Positions 52,408 through 61,300 of a DNA stretch of 64,000 nucleotides are shown piece after piece. A program made the position numbers and the translations under genes. The notes under the pieces were generated by a model, which worked only from the letters and a program-made list of their open reading frames with translations, had not been told where the DNA came from and did no database searches. The DNA is from Leeuwenhoekiella palythoae (GTDB taxonomy: Bacteria; Bacteroidota; Bacteroidia; Flavobacteriales; Flavobacteriaceae): NCBI RefSeq assembly GCF_900130045.1, contig NZ_FQXT01000007.1, positions 1 through 64,000 on the forward strand, written 5' to 3'. Each line of letters begins with the position of its first letter. The stretch's first letter is position 1.

Positions 52408-53993
52408 GTTCTGTACAACGTGATATGTCGCTCACCGGGCAACCACCGGCTGCATTAAACACAATTCAAAAATTGGCAACGGCATTGGGCGTAGGCGGTT
52501 TGTTACTACTTGTACTCGCCATTTTTAATGTGCGGTTAATGAACCAAAGCCTATGGCTCACCACAGCGCTAACTTCGATTTTTGTTGGGATCGTTTTGTT
52601 TTCTTACGGAGCTTATGCAGATAAGCAAGCCGGAATTAAAAACGACGGCGTCTGGTTCAAATCAATTTCTAATCGCGGGTTTCTAGCTTGGGTTGCCGGG
52701 CTGGCATTGACCGGTTTTTACATTGTACTCTACTTTAAAGCAGAACTTTTAGGTCTCAATACCGAAGGAGAAAACAGCGGACTCATCGCTTTATTTGATC
52801 CGCTGAGTAAAATTTTGAGCGGAAATCCCGCCAGCCAGTGGTTTGTGTACGGCACACTTTATACCATCGCCATCCTTGGTTTTGGGATTAAGTTTTTATG
52901 GAAATACCGCCACAACCGCTATGAACGCCTACGTACACTAAGCGTGATGTTTTTTCAAACCGCTTTTGCTTTTCTGATTCCTGAGTTTATGGCGCGACTG
53001 AATAGTGATGATTTCAATCTGCCGTATTACGATCTAAAGAACATCTGGCCGCTCAATTACTACAATTTTGAGCAGTACCGCGTGGATGGCTTCATCTCCT
53101 CTGGAAGCATCGGTCTGGCGCTGTTGATTTTTGGGATCGCTTCGATCTTTGTGATCACTCCTATTTTGACGTATAAATATGGAAAACGCTGGTATTGCAG
53201 TTGGGTGTGTGGTTGCGGCGGACTCGCAGAAACTGCGGGTGATCCTTTTAGACATTTAAGTGATAAAAGCGAATTTGCCTGGAAGGTAGAACGCTGGGTG
53301 GTGCACAGTGTTTTGGTTTTTGTAGTGGTGATGACCACAGCCGTAGTCGCCACCTATCTGGGCTACGATTCTGAAAAATACTGGCTAACCAAAGATGTGT
53401 TTCTCATTGGAGTTGCTGTTTTTCTAACGGCGCTTTTCGGTTTGATCTGGCTTTTTAAAAAGGAAGAATTAAAGCAAGACGCACGTTACGGTGCCGTTGG
53501 TTATTTGGTTATCGTGCTCGCTTTAATAGGAATTCATTTTTCCAGCGGAAGCACACTTTTTTTAATTCCGGCAGAAACCCTGCGTACTACTTACGGATTT
53601 TTAATTGGTAGTATTTTTAGTGGAGTGATCGGTACCGGCTTCTACCCTATTTTCGGAAATCGGGTGTGGTGTCGTTTTGGTTGCCCAATGGCCGCGATCC
53701 TGGGGCTTCAGCAACGTTTATTTTCAAAATTCAGAATCACAACAAATGGTGGTCAATGCATTTCTTGCGGAAATTGCTCAAGCTATTGCGAAATGGGTAT
53801 CGATGTACGCGCATACGCTCAGAAAGGTGAAAACATTGTTCGCGCCAGCTGTGTTGGTTGCGGTATCTGCTCTGCGGTTTGCCCGCGTGGGGTTTTAAAA
53901 TTAGAAAATGCTTATACCGAAAAACGCATCAACAGCCGCGAAGTGCTTCTAGGAAACGATGTTGATTTAATGGATTATCTAAATCAAAATTAG
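52404..53993 (+). CDS. Membrane-bound 4Fe-4S polyferredoxin (NapH/CcoG-like)
   Basis: A 529-residue protein with about eight to ten membrane spans. It has two [4Fe-4S] ferredoxin motifs near the end: CISCGNCSSYCEMGID and CVGCGICSAVCPRGV. It also has the NapH-type cysteines CSWVCGCGG and CRFGCPM. This resembles NapH/NosR-type quinol-linked electron carriers. The partner FAD oxidoreductase overlaps upstream by 4 bp (ATGA). I infer that NAD(P)H electrons go via FAD to the iron-sulfur clusters and on to a membrane or periplasmic acceptor. The acceptor is not in view. Confidence 0.9.
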   Translation: MSSVQRDMSLTGQPPAALNTIQKLATALGVGGLLLLVLAIFNVRLMNQSLWLTTALTSIFVGIVLFSYGAYADKQAGIKNDGVWFKSISNRGFLAWVAGLALTGFYIVLYFKAELLGLNTEGENSGLIALFDPLSKILSGNPASQWFVYGTLYTIAILGFGIKFLWKYRHNRYERLRTLSVMFFQTAFAFLIPEFMARLNSDDFNLPYYDLKNIWPLNYYNFEQYRVDGFISSGSIGLALLIFGIASIFVITPILTYKYGKRWYCSWVCGCGGLAETAGDPFRHLSDKSEFAWKVERWVVHSVLVFVVVMTTAVVATYLGYDSEKYWLTKDVFLIGVAVFLTALFGLIWLFKKEELKQDARYGAVGYLVIVLALIGIHFSSGSTLFLIPAETLRTTYGFLIGSIFSGVIGTGFYPIFGNRVWCRFGCPMAAILGLQQRLFSKFRITTNGGQCISCGNCSSYCEMGIDVRAYAQKGENIVRASCVGCGICSAVCPRGVLKLENAYTEKRINSREVLLGNDVDLMDYLNQN

Positions 53994-54033
53994 ATTTATT
54001 ACTGTATATTAAACTCCTAAAATCTTTTACATT

Positions 54034-54246
54034 ATGATTCTCGGAATGGTAGGACCCTGGCAAGTACTTTTGATTTTAATTTTTGGCGTATTCGGATTGA
54101 TCTTGCCTATCATCGCGTTGGTTGATATTGTGCGCCACGAGTTTTCCGGGAGCAACAAAATCATCTGGGTGCTCATTGTATTATTCTTCAATTTTCTGGG
54201 ATCGATACTTTACTTTTTAGTTGGGCGTAAACAACGCATAAATTAA
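54034..54246 (+). CDS. PLDc_N-domain small membrane protein
   Basis: A 70-residue protein with two spans: GPWQVLLILIFGVFGLILPIIALVDIV, then IIWVLIVLFFNFLGSILYFLVGRKQR. The motif DIVRHEFSGSNKIIWVLIVLFFNFLGSILYFLVGR is that of the PLDc_N family, known as the N-terminal anchor of cardiolipin synthases but here standing alone. It is 40 bp after the polyferredoxin gene and may be co-transcribed. Role unknown. Confidence 0.85.
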   Translation: MILGMVGPWQVLLILIFGVFGLILPIIALVDIVRHEFSGSNKIIWVLIVLFFNFLGSILYFLVGRKQRIN

Positions 54247-54630
54247 AGCTCGACGCTAAGTTTTTCGATGTACTTCTGCTGAAAGGCTAAAAGTACCGTA
54301 GCAATCGCTTTCCATTTAAAACAAAAAAAAGGCGGAAGTCTCCACTTCCACCTTTAAACAAATCATATAACAAACAAACAATCTTCAGTTTTTGGTATTA
54401 AGGCTAATCAATACAACATGAGTTCTATTTAAAGATCAATACTGTCAGTATAGTTTTTAACATCAATCACTTACATATACGTTAGGTTTGTGCGTTCGGT
54501 TTTCAATATCAATGTTAAAATATTGAAGCTTACACAAATAACCTGTTTACAAAGAGCTGCTGCCGTAAGCTATTTTTGAAAAATCGACTATAGCCGTATA
54601 CGATTTGTATTTTATAAAACCCCTGCATTC
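54247..54630. other. Intergenic gap with a leftward terminator
   Basis: No gene is seen on either strand. The main feature is a hairpin at 54328-54355: AAAGGCGGAAGT pairs with ACTTCCACCTTT (one mismatch, 4-nt loop). On the minus strand it is followed by TTTTTTTT (54323-54330), so it is a good terminator for a leftward transcript, although no leftward gene lies to its right. A TATACGATTTG element at about 54597-54607 may be a spaced promoter for the glycosyltransferase at 54631. Confidence 0.55.
54323..54355 (-). terminator. Leftward intrinsic terminator without an assigned gene
   Basis: The 12-bp stem (54328-54339 with 54344-54355, one mismatch) has a long T-run only on the minus-strand 3' side. 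The plus-strand side (TTTAAAC) is weak. It faces an unannotated 275-bp stretch. Confidence 0.65.
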
Positions 54631-55320
54631 ATGACCTTGATTAAGGTAATTATTCCTGCTTTTAACGAAGAAGATTCGATAGGTCTGGTGATCAAAGACA
54701 TCCCGAATCATGTCGACGAGATCATTGTAGTGAATAATAATTCTAGCGATCAAACTGAAGCACGGGCGCAAGAAGCAGGAGCTGTTGTGCTCAGGGAAAA
54801 CAGACCCGGCTATGGTTTGGCCTGCCTCAAAGGGATGCAATACATCGCTGCGCAGGAGCAAAATCCCGATATCGTAGTCTTTCTGGATGGCGATTATAGC
54901 GATTACCCGGAGCAATTAGACGAACTCGTAACTCCTATTATTCACGAAGGTATTGACTTTGTGATTGGCGCTCGTGTAAAACGCTTTCGCGAAAGCGGGA
55001 GTATGACGTTTCCGCAGCGTTTTGGCAATTGGCTCGCAACAACGTTAATGCGCTGGATCTTTGATTCGAGTTTTACAGATCTTGGTCCGTTTAGAGCGAT
55101 CAAATACGATAAGTTGCTCGCTTTACATATGCAAGATCAAACCTACGGATGGACGGTAGAAATGCAGCTTAAGGCCTTAAAGCAAAAATTAAGCTATGTA
55201 GAAATACCCGTAAAATACCGAAACCGCATAGGAGTTTCTAAAGTTTCAGGAACCGTCAAAGGTGCTATATTTGCCGGTGTAAAAATTCTAGGCTGGATTT
55301 TTAAGTACAGTTTTAAGTAA
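54631..55320 (+). CDS. DPM1-like glycosyltransferase (polyprenyl-phosphate sugar synthase type)
   Basis: A 229-residue GT2 enzyme starting MTLIKVIIPAFNEEDSIGLVI. It contains EIIVVNNNSSDQT, FLDGDYSDYPEQLDELV (a DxD-type metal site), FTDLGPFRAIKYDKLL and YGWTVEMQLKALKQKLSYVEIPVKYRNRIGVSKVSGTVKGA. This pattern is that of DPM1-like enzymes that move a sugar from a nucleotide onto polyprenyl phosphate. It has no evident membrane helix. Its TAA overlaps the next gene's ATG by one base. Confidence 0.88.
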   Translation: MTLIKVIIPAFNEEDSIGLVIKDIPNHVDEIIVVNNNSSDQTEARAQEAGAVVLRENRPGYGLACLKGMQYIAAQEQNPDIVVFLDGDYSDYPEQLDELVTPIIHEGIDFVIGARVKRFRESGSMTFPQRFGNWLATTLMRWIFDSSFTDLGPFRAIKYDKLLALHMQDQTYGWTVEMQLKALKQKLSYVEIPVKYRNRIGVSKVSGTVKGAIFAGVKILGWIFKYSFK

Positions 55321-56792
55321 TGCAAACCGTGATTGTCATCATTTATACGTTGGCGCTAACAGTGATCTTTCTGTATAGCCTGGCACAACTGAATCTGCTT
55401 TTGAATTATTTAAAAGCGAAAAAAAAGAAAGATGACGCTCCGGTTTTTGACTTTTCTAAAGCTGAAGAAATTCCGTTTGTGACCATTCAATTGCCACTTT
55501 ATAATGAATTGTATGTGGTAGAACGGCTGCTTGACAATATTGCACAAATAGATTACCCGCTAGACAAACTCGAGATTCAGGTTCTAGATGATTCTACCGA
55601 TGAAAGTCTGCAAACCACGCAACGTAAAATTGAAACTTTACAGGCAGCGGGAATCCCAATAAAACACATCACCCGCACCAATCGCCAAGGTTTTAAAGCC
55701 GGAGCATTAAAAGAAGGACTTGCGATCGCAAAAGGCGAATTTATCGCCATTTTTGATTCAGACTTTGTGCCTAATCCTGATTGGTTGCAAAAGACTGTGC
55801 CTTACTTCAAAGATGAAAATATAGGAGTGGTACAAACGCGCTGGGCGCACCTCAACCGGGATTATTCGTTGCTTACCAAGATTCAGGCTTTTGCACTAGA
55901 CTTTCACTTTGTGCTGGAACAAGTAGGTCGCAATTTTGGACATCATTTTATCAACTTTAATGGCACAGCGGGTATCTGGCGCAAGACGTGTATTCTAGAT
56001 GCAGGTAACTGGCAGGGCGACACCCTAACCGAAGATCTTGATCTTAGCTATCGTGCACAGTTAAAAAAATGGGATTTTAAGTATCTGGAAGATGTTGAAA
56101 CCCCGGCAGAATTACCGGTTGCCATTAGCGCAGCCCGCTCGCAACAATTTAGATGGAATAAAGGCGCAGCAGAGAATTTTCAGAAACTTTATGGGCGCTT
56201 GCTCAAAGATCCTTCGGTAAGTTTTAAGACTAAATTTCATAGTTTTTTTCATCTGCTTAACAGCAGTATGTTCCTTTTAGTACTACTGGTAGCCATTTTA
56301 AGCGTTCCTATTTTGTACATCAAAAACAACAATCCTGCCTACAGTTGGTATTTTAATGTGATCGCTGCTTTTGCAGTGAGCACGGTCATTTTCTTTGGCT
56401 GTTATTGGGTGACCTATAAGCGTATTCACGGCGGCGGAATCCAAAATTTCTTTAAGTATATCGGAATGTTTTTCACGTTCTTTTCGGTGGCGATGGGCTT
56501 TAGCGTGCACAACTCACTTGCTGTTTTAGAGGGACATTTTGGTAAAAAATCAGAATTTATACGCACGCCAAAATTTAATGTCAGCAAATTAGGCGAACAA
56601 TGGAGCGGCAATATTTATCTCAAAAAGAATCTTTCTTCAGGTATGCTATTAGAAAGTATACTGTTTCTTTATTTTGGTTTTGCCATCTACAGCGCTTTTA
56701 AGGTGAATGACTTCGGGTTGATCCTTTTTCATCTGATGCTTTTTGCAGGATTCGGATTTGTCGCTTTCAAGTCCATCTTTAGCCGAATCTAA
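55320..56792 (+). CDS. Cellulose-synthase-like processive glycosyltransferase (GT2)
   Basis: A 490-residue membrane GT2. N-terminal span (about residues 2-25), then the catalytic domain with LDDSTDES, FDSDFVPNP, GDTLTEDLDLSYR (TED) and QQFRWNKG (QxxRW), the D,D,D,QxxRW pattern of processive synthases. Four C-terminal spans follow (about 315-480). It resembles CESA/BcsA-like or glucomannan-type enzymes and likely extends or exports a polysaccharide. It is coupled to the DPM1-like gene by TAATG. Confidence 0.9.
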   Translation: MQTVIVIIYTLALTVIFLYSLAQLNLLLNYLKAKKKKDDAPVFDFSKAEEIPFVTIQLPLYNELYVVERLLDNIAQIDYPLDKLEIQVLDDSTDESLQTTQRKIETLQAAGIPIKHITRTNRQGFKAGALKEGLAIAKGEFIAIFDSDFVPNPDWLQKTVPYFKDENIGVVQTRWAHLNRDYSLLTKIQAFALDFHFVLEQVGRNFGHHFINFNGTAGIWRKTCILDAGNWQGDTLTEDLDLSYRAQLKKWDFKYLEDVETPAELPVAISAARSQQFRWNKGAAENFQKLYGRLLKDPSVSFKTKFHSFFHLLNSSMFLLVLLVAILSVPILYIKNNNPAYSWYFNVIAAFAVSTVIFFGCYWVTYKRIHGGGIQNFFKYIGMFFTFFSVAMGFSVHNSLAVLEGHFGKKSEFIRTPKFNVSKLGEQWSGNIYLKKNLSSGMLLESILFLYFGFAIYSAFKVNDFGLILFHLMLFAGFGFVAFKSIFSRI

Positions 56793-56847
56793 TTTGGATT
56801 CAGAAGCAAAATAGATTCTGTATTTTTAGGCTCTCAACCACTTCTTA

Positions 56848-58251
56848 ATGCTTGAAACCTTAAAAGTTTATAAAATTCAGATAGTAATGGCGGTAACGCT
56901 TTTAGGCTTCTATGCAGCCTTTGCTTACGACCTGGAGCGTTATGATTTTATACGGTTGATCAGTCTTTACGCCGGAGCATTCTTCCTAAGCTATAAGCTT
57001 ATTCAGTCCTTTAAATTCAACGTTAAGATCTTGCTGATCCTTGGTATTGCTGCACGGCTGGTTTTTCTAATCGCACTGCCCAATCTTTCTCAAGATTATT
57101 TCAGGTTTTTATGGGATGGAAAGTTGCTTGCAGAAAGCCTCAATCCTTATTTAAACACACCTGATCAGTGGGTTGCTTTAGGTGAAATACCCATTGCACA
57201 AGCTCAGGATTTATTTAATGGAATGGGCGCTCTCAGCCGGCAACATTACTCAAATTATCCACCGGTAAATCAATTCTTCTTTTGGCTTTCGGGAATTTTA
57301 AGTGGAAACTCAATTTTAGGAGGTGTGATCGTTTTGCGTATCTGCTGTATTGCTGCAGACTTAGGAATCTTCTGGATAGGAAGAAAATTATTAAAAAAAC
57401 TAAAACTGCCCGAGCATCAGATCTTCTGGTATTTTTTAAATCCGTTTATCATCATCGAGCTCACCGGGAATTTGCATTTTGAAGGGGTGATGTTATTTTT
57501 CTTGCTGGCTTCTCTCTATCTTTTATTCAGAGGAAACTGGTTCTGGTCTGCACTCTTGATGGGACTTTCCATTGCTATCAAATTACTACCCTTGCTGATG
57601 CTTCCGTTATTCTTTCAGTATTTGATCACGGCGCATTCAAAAACCGAAGAAAACTCAAAACCTTTTAAACTTTTAGCTGAAAAACCGCTGCAATCCCTAT
57701 GGAAGTTACTTCGGTACTATTTTGTGGTAATTGGTGTTTTTATACTCAGCTTCACACCCTTTTTTACTGAAGAATTAGTAGCTCATTTTTCACAAACCAT
57801 CGGACTTTGGTTTCAAAAATTTGAGTTTAATGCCAGTGTGTATTATATCATACGATGGATTGGTTTTCAAGTGAAAGGATACAACATTATCGCTACAGCA
57901 GGAAAAATGTTACCAATTGTAGTTATCGCAGGATTAATGCTTCTTGCTCTAATCAGGAAAAGTGATCGCAAGCAACATTTAATGAACACCCTACTTTTAG
58001 GTACTTCGCTTTATTTTCTATGCGCCACAACGGTTCATCCTTGGTATATCGCAACCCCTTTATTGCTTTCAGTCTTTACAAGATTTCGCTTTGCGATTGT
58101 ATGGAGTTTAGTCGTTTTCCTCAGCTATTCTGCATATAAAATAGATCGCGTAGAAGAAAACTTTTGGTTGGTCGCAGTAGAATATTTGGTAGTACTAGGA
58201 TTTTTTATCTGGGAGTTCTATAAAAATAATCTGTTGGAGAAAACACGCTAA
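56848..58251 (+). CDS. GT-C membrane mannosyltransferase-like protein
   Basis: A 467-residue protein with about ten to twelve membrane spans. After the second span comes a segment of GT-C enzymes: RLVFLIALPNLSQDYFRFLWDGKLLAESLNPYLNTPDQW. Asp in QDYFRFLWDG is the likely catalytic residue, and PPVNQFFFWLSG follows. GT-C enzymes use polyprenyl-phosphate sugars, which the DPM1-like enzyme two genes upstream could supply. It lies 55 bp after the processive transferase. Acceptor unknown. Confidence 0.82.
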   Translation: MLETLKVYKIQIVMAVTLLGFYAAFAYDLERYDFIRLISLYAGAFFLSYKLIQSFKFNVKILLILGIAARLVFLIALPNLSQDYFRFLWDGKLLAESLNPYLNTPDQWVALGEIPIAQAQDLFNGMGALSRQHYSNYPPVNQFFFWLSGILSGNSILGGVIVLRICCIAADLGIFWIGRKLLKKLKLPEHQIFWYFLNPFIIIELTGNLHFEGVMLFFLLASLYLLFRGNWFWSALLMGLSIAIKLLPLLMLPLFFQYLITAHSKTEENSKPFKLLAEKPLQSLWKLLRYYFVVIGVFILSFTPFFTEELVAHFSQTIGLWFQKFEFNASVYYIIRWIGFQVKGYNIIATAGKMLPIVVIAGLMLLALIRKSDRKQHLMNTLLLGTSLYFLCATTVHPWYIATPLLLSVFTRFRFAIVWSLVVFLSYSAYKIDRVEENFWLVAVEYLVVLGFFIWEFYKNNLLEKTR

Positions 58252-58316
58252 AACAAGCTTCAATTTTTCAAGAATAAGATAACTTTACTAGTTCTAGTGC
58301 CCTCTAAACCAATTAA

Positions 58317-61300
58317 ATGAAAACTCTTTTTGTAGGTTGCTTATTTGCTTTGTGTTTCTTTTGTGCAAATTCTCAAACCACTACAATACCTGATGCTAAT
58401 TTTGAACAATTTCTTGTTGATCAAGGTATTGATTCTAACGGACTTAATGGCAACATCCTTAATGCAGATGCTCAAGCGGTAACAGCCCTCAACATTTCAA
58501 TAAACACCATCACAGATTTTACCGGCCTTGAAGCTTTTGTAAATCTAGTTACTCTAGACGCCGGGACTAATCAGTTTGCTACGTTACCATTAACAACGCT
58601 CTCTTTATTAGAGGAACTCGTATTTAACCAAAATATGGTGTTGGCTAGTTTAGATCTAAGCGGCAATCCCAATCTTAAACGATTTCAAGCGAGAGCAAAT
58701 GGAGGATCAAATTCTGGGCCTATTACCGTTATAGACCTCAGCAATAACCTGCAACTCGAAGATATCAATATCTATAATTTTAGAAATCTTCAAAATGTGA
58801 TTTTCCCAGACACCAATACTGTGATTTCTATTTACTTGTTGATGCACAATGATATTACGGTTGATTTTTCGGGTTATAGCAGTCTGGAGTCTTTGTCGCT
58901 AAGCACAAATTTCAATAATAATTATCCCATCACCGCCACGCTTCCAAGTGAGCAAAACACACTCAAAACAGTTGCTATTCAAGGTGGGAATATTATAGAT
59001 GTTGATTTGTCAAATTTTTTGGCACTTGAAGCTATCTCACTTCAAAGCACAAATACCGAAACTATTGATATACCCCAAACGTCAACCTTGACCGCCATAA
59101 GTATTAGCGACCACAATATTGCTTCTGCTTCCTTTGCTGATGCAAGTATGCTGCAAAACTTAACTATTACCAGAAAACAAGAAAGTCCCGGCTTACAACT
59201 TGACATAACGCAAAATGAGGCATTAACAACCCTAAACGCTAGTCATAACTATATGGATGCCCTTGATCTAAGTCAAAATACAAACTTAAGCGACCTACGA
59301 CTAGCTCATAACTCATTTGCAACCTTAGAAACAAGCCAGAACCTTAACTTGGTTTATCTGGATGCCTCTTATAATTTAATCTCGAGTCTTGACCTTTCTA
59401 CAAACACGATTCTTGAAAGACTTATCTTAAATAACAATGAACTGCCTGGTATAGATCTTCAGGCCAATATTCTTCTCGAAAATTTGAATTTGGGAACTAA
59501 CAAAATCCCCACATTAGATGTATCATCTAATAACGAGTTAAGAATGTTATACATAGATGACAATCTGTTTGCTAATACAGGACTTGATCTTACTCAAAAT
59601 CCTGAACTACACTATCTCGATGCATCAAACAATCAAATTGAATCCTTAGACATTACTCAAAATGGTAAATTGGGTTCTTTAATCTTGCATCATAATCTAT
59701 TTTCGGGTACAGATATTATAGATCAATATTATGATATATGGAACGCAAATGGTGCTTTGGGAGCTTCTGATGAACTTGATGTAAGCTATAATCTATTATC
59801 TGGTAGAATTCCAGATTTTACAAATCTTGCTGTAGATAGACGAACTAATTACTTTGAATTAAGGTTTAACGACAACTATTTTCATTTTGGCGATTTTGAA
59901 GCCGAGCACCTCAGCTATGTTGATCTCTTGAACACCTATTGGTCTTCATCCCCTTCACTTGTTTTGTTTAGAGCATACACTTATGCTCCTCAGGCAAAAG
60001 TGAATGAGGTTGAAACTATTGCGCCCAATGCAGGTGAAAACATCACGCTTACTACTACGGTACGCGGTAATCAAAATCATTACAAATGGTTTAAGGATGG
60101 GATAGAACTAGCCGATGCTCCAGATGCTCCAGAACTTATTCTAACCGATGTGAATGATTGCGATAGCGGTATTTATCATAGTGAAATCACTAGTGATTTG
60201 GTTCCGTTTGAAAATTCAAACGCTCCGGGATCGGGTGGGAAAAATCTATTACTCCAGCGTAATGACATTACAGTTAATGTTACCGTAAATAAAACTTGCG
60301 TCAGCTTAACAAACCCAGTAAACACAGCAACTGATGTTGCAATAAATACCGGGATTGCTTGGGAAAATACTAATGGTGCCTGCGGATATATTTTAAGTGT
60401 AGGCACTAGTTCAGGAGGAGTAGATCTAGTGAACAACTTAGATGTTGGTGATCTTGAGCTCTACAATTTTGAAAATGACCTACCTGCTAACCAAGATATA
60501 TATGTTACTATAATCCCTTATTTTTCTGATGGTGAGATTTCGGGCTGTACAGAAGAAATGTTTACTACAAGTACTCTAGCGATTCCGCCAGATTGCACAC
60601 AATTGGGCCGACCTTTATATGGTGCTCAAGAGGTAGCTTTAACTTCTGACCTGTATTGGGAACCGGCAAATGCTGCAGATAATTATATTGTACAGGTAGG
60701 CACTTCATCAGGAACTGACAATGTTTTAAATCAAACTGTTGCTTCAACATATTATGAAGTTCCTGAAGGCACCTTTGAAGCAGGAACTGAATATTTTGTA
60801 ACTATAATACCTACTAATACGTTTGGAAACGCTACCGGCTGTACGGAAACATCCTTCACAACCGAAACACTCATCACCCCACCAGCTTGTACAACTTTGA
60901 TGAGTCCGGCAGATGGTGCGACTGATGTAGCTCTTGATGTTGAACTAAGTTGGAATGCTTCCGCTGAGGCAACAGGATATTTACTAAACGTTGGCACTTC
61001 AAGTGGTGGCACTCAAATAATAGATAATCTAGATGTAGGCAATCAGACGGTTTACAACCTCACCGAAAATTTACCTGAAAACACAGAAATTTTCGTAAGC
61101 ATCATCCCGTACAATTCCACAGGAAACGCTACCGGCTGCACCGAAGCATCCTTCACAACCGAAACACTCATCACACCACCAGCTTGTACCACTTTAACGA
61201 GTCCGGTGGATGGTGCGATTGATGTGGCTCTTGATGTTGAACTAAGTTGGAATGCTTCCGCAGAGGCAACAGGATATTTGCTAAACGTTGGCACTTCAAG

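Noticed and set aside
53034-53353. Leftward frames opposite the polyferredoxin gene
   Set aside because: Both lie wholly inside the membrane-protein gene and lack domain features; they are typical shadows.
54547-54915. A 122-residue leftward frame that could belong to the terminator at 54328
   Set aside because: Most of it is the complement of the glycosyltransferase gene, and its Cys/Ser-rich composition is typical of a shadow frame. The terminator stays unexplained.
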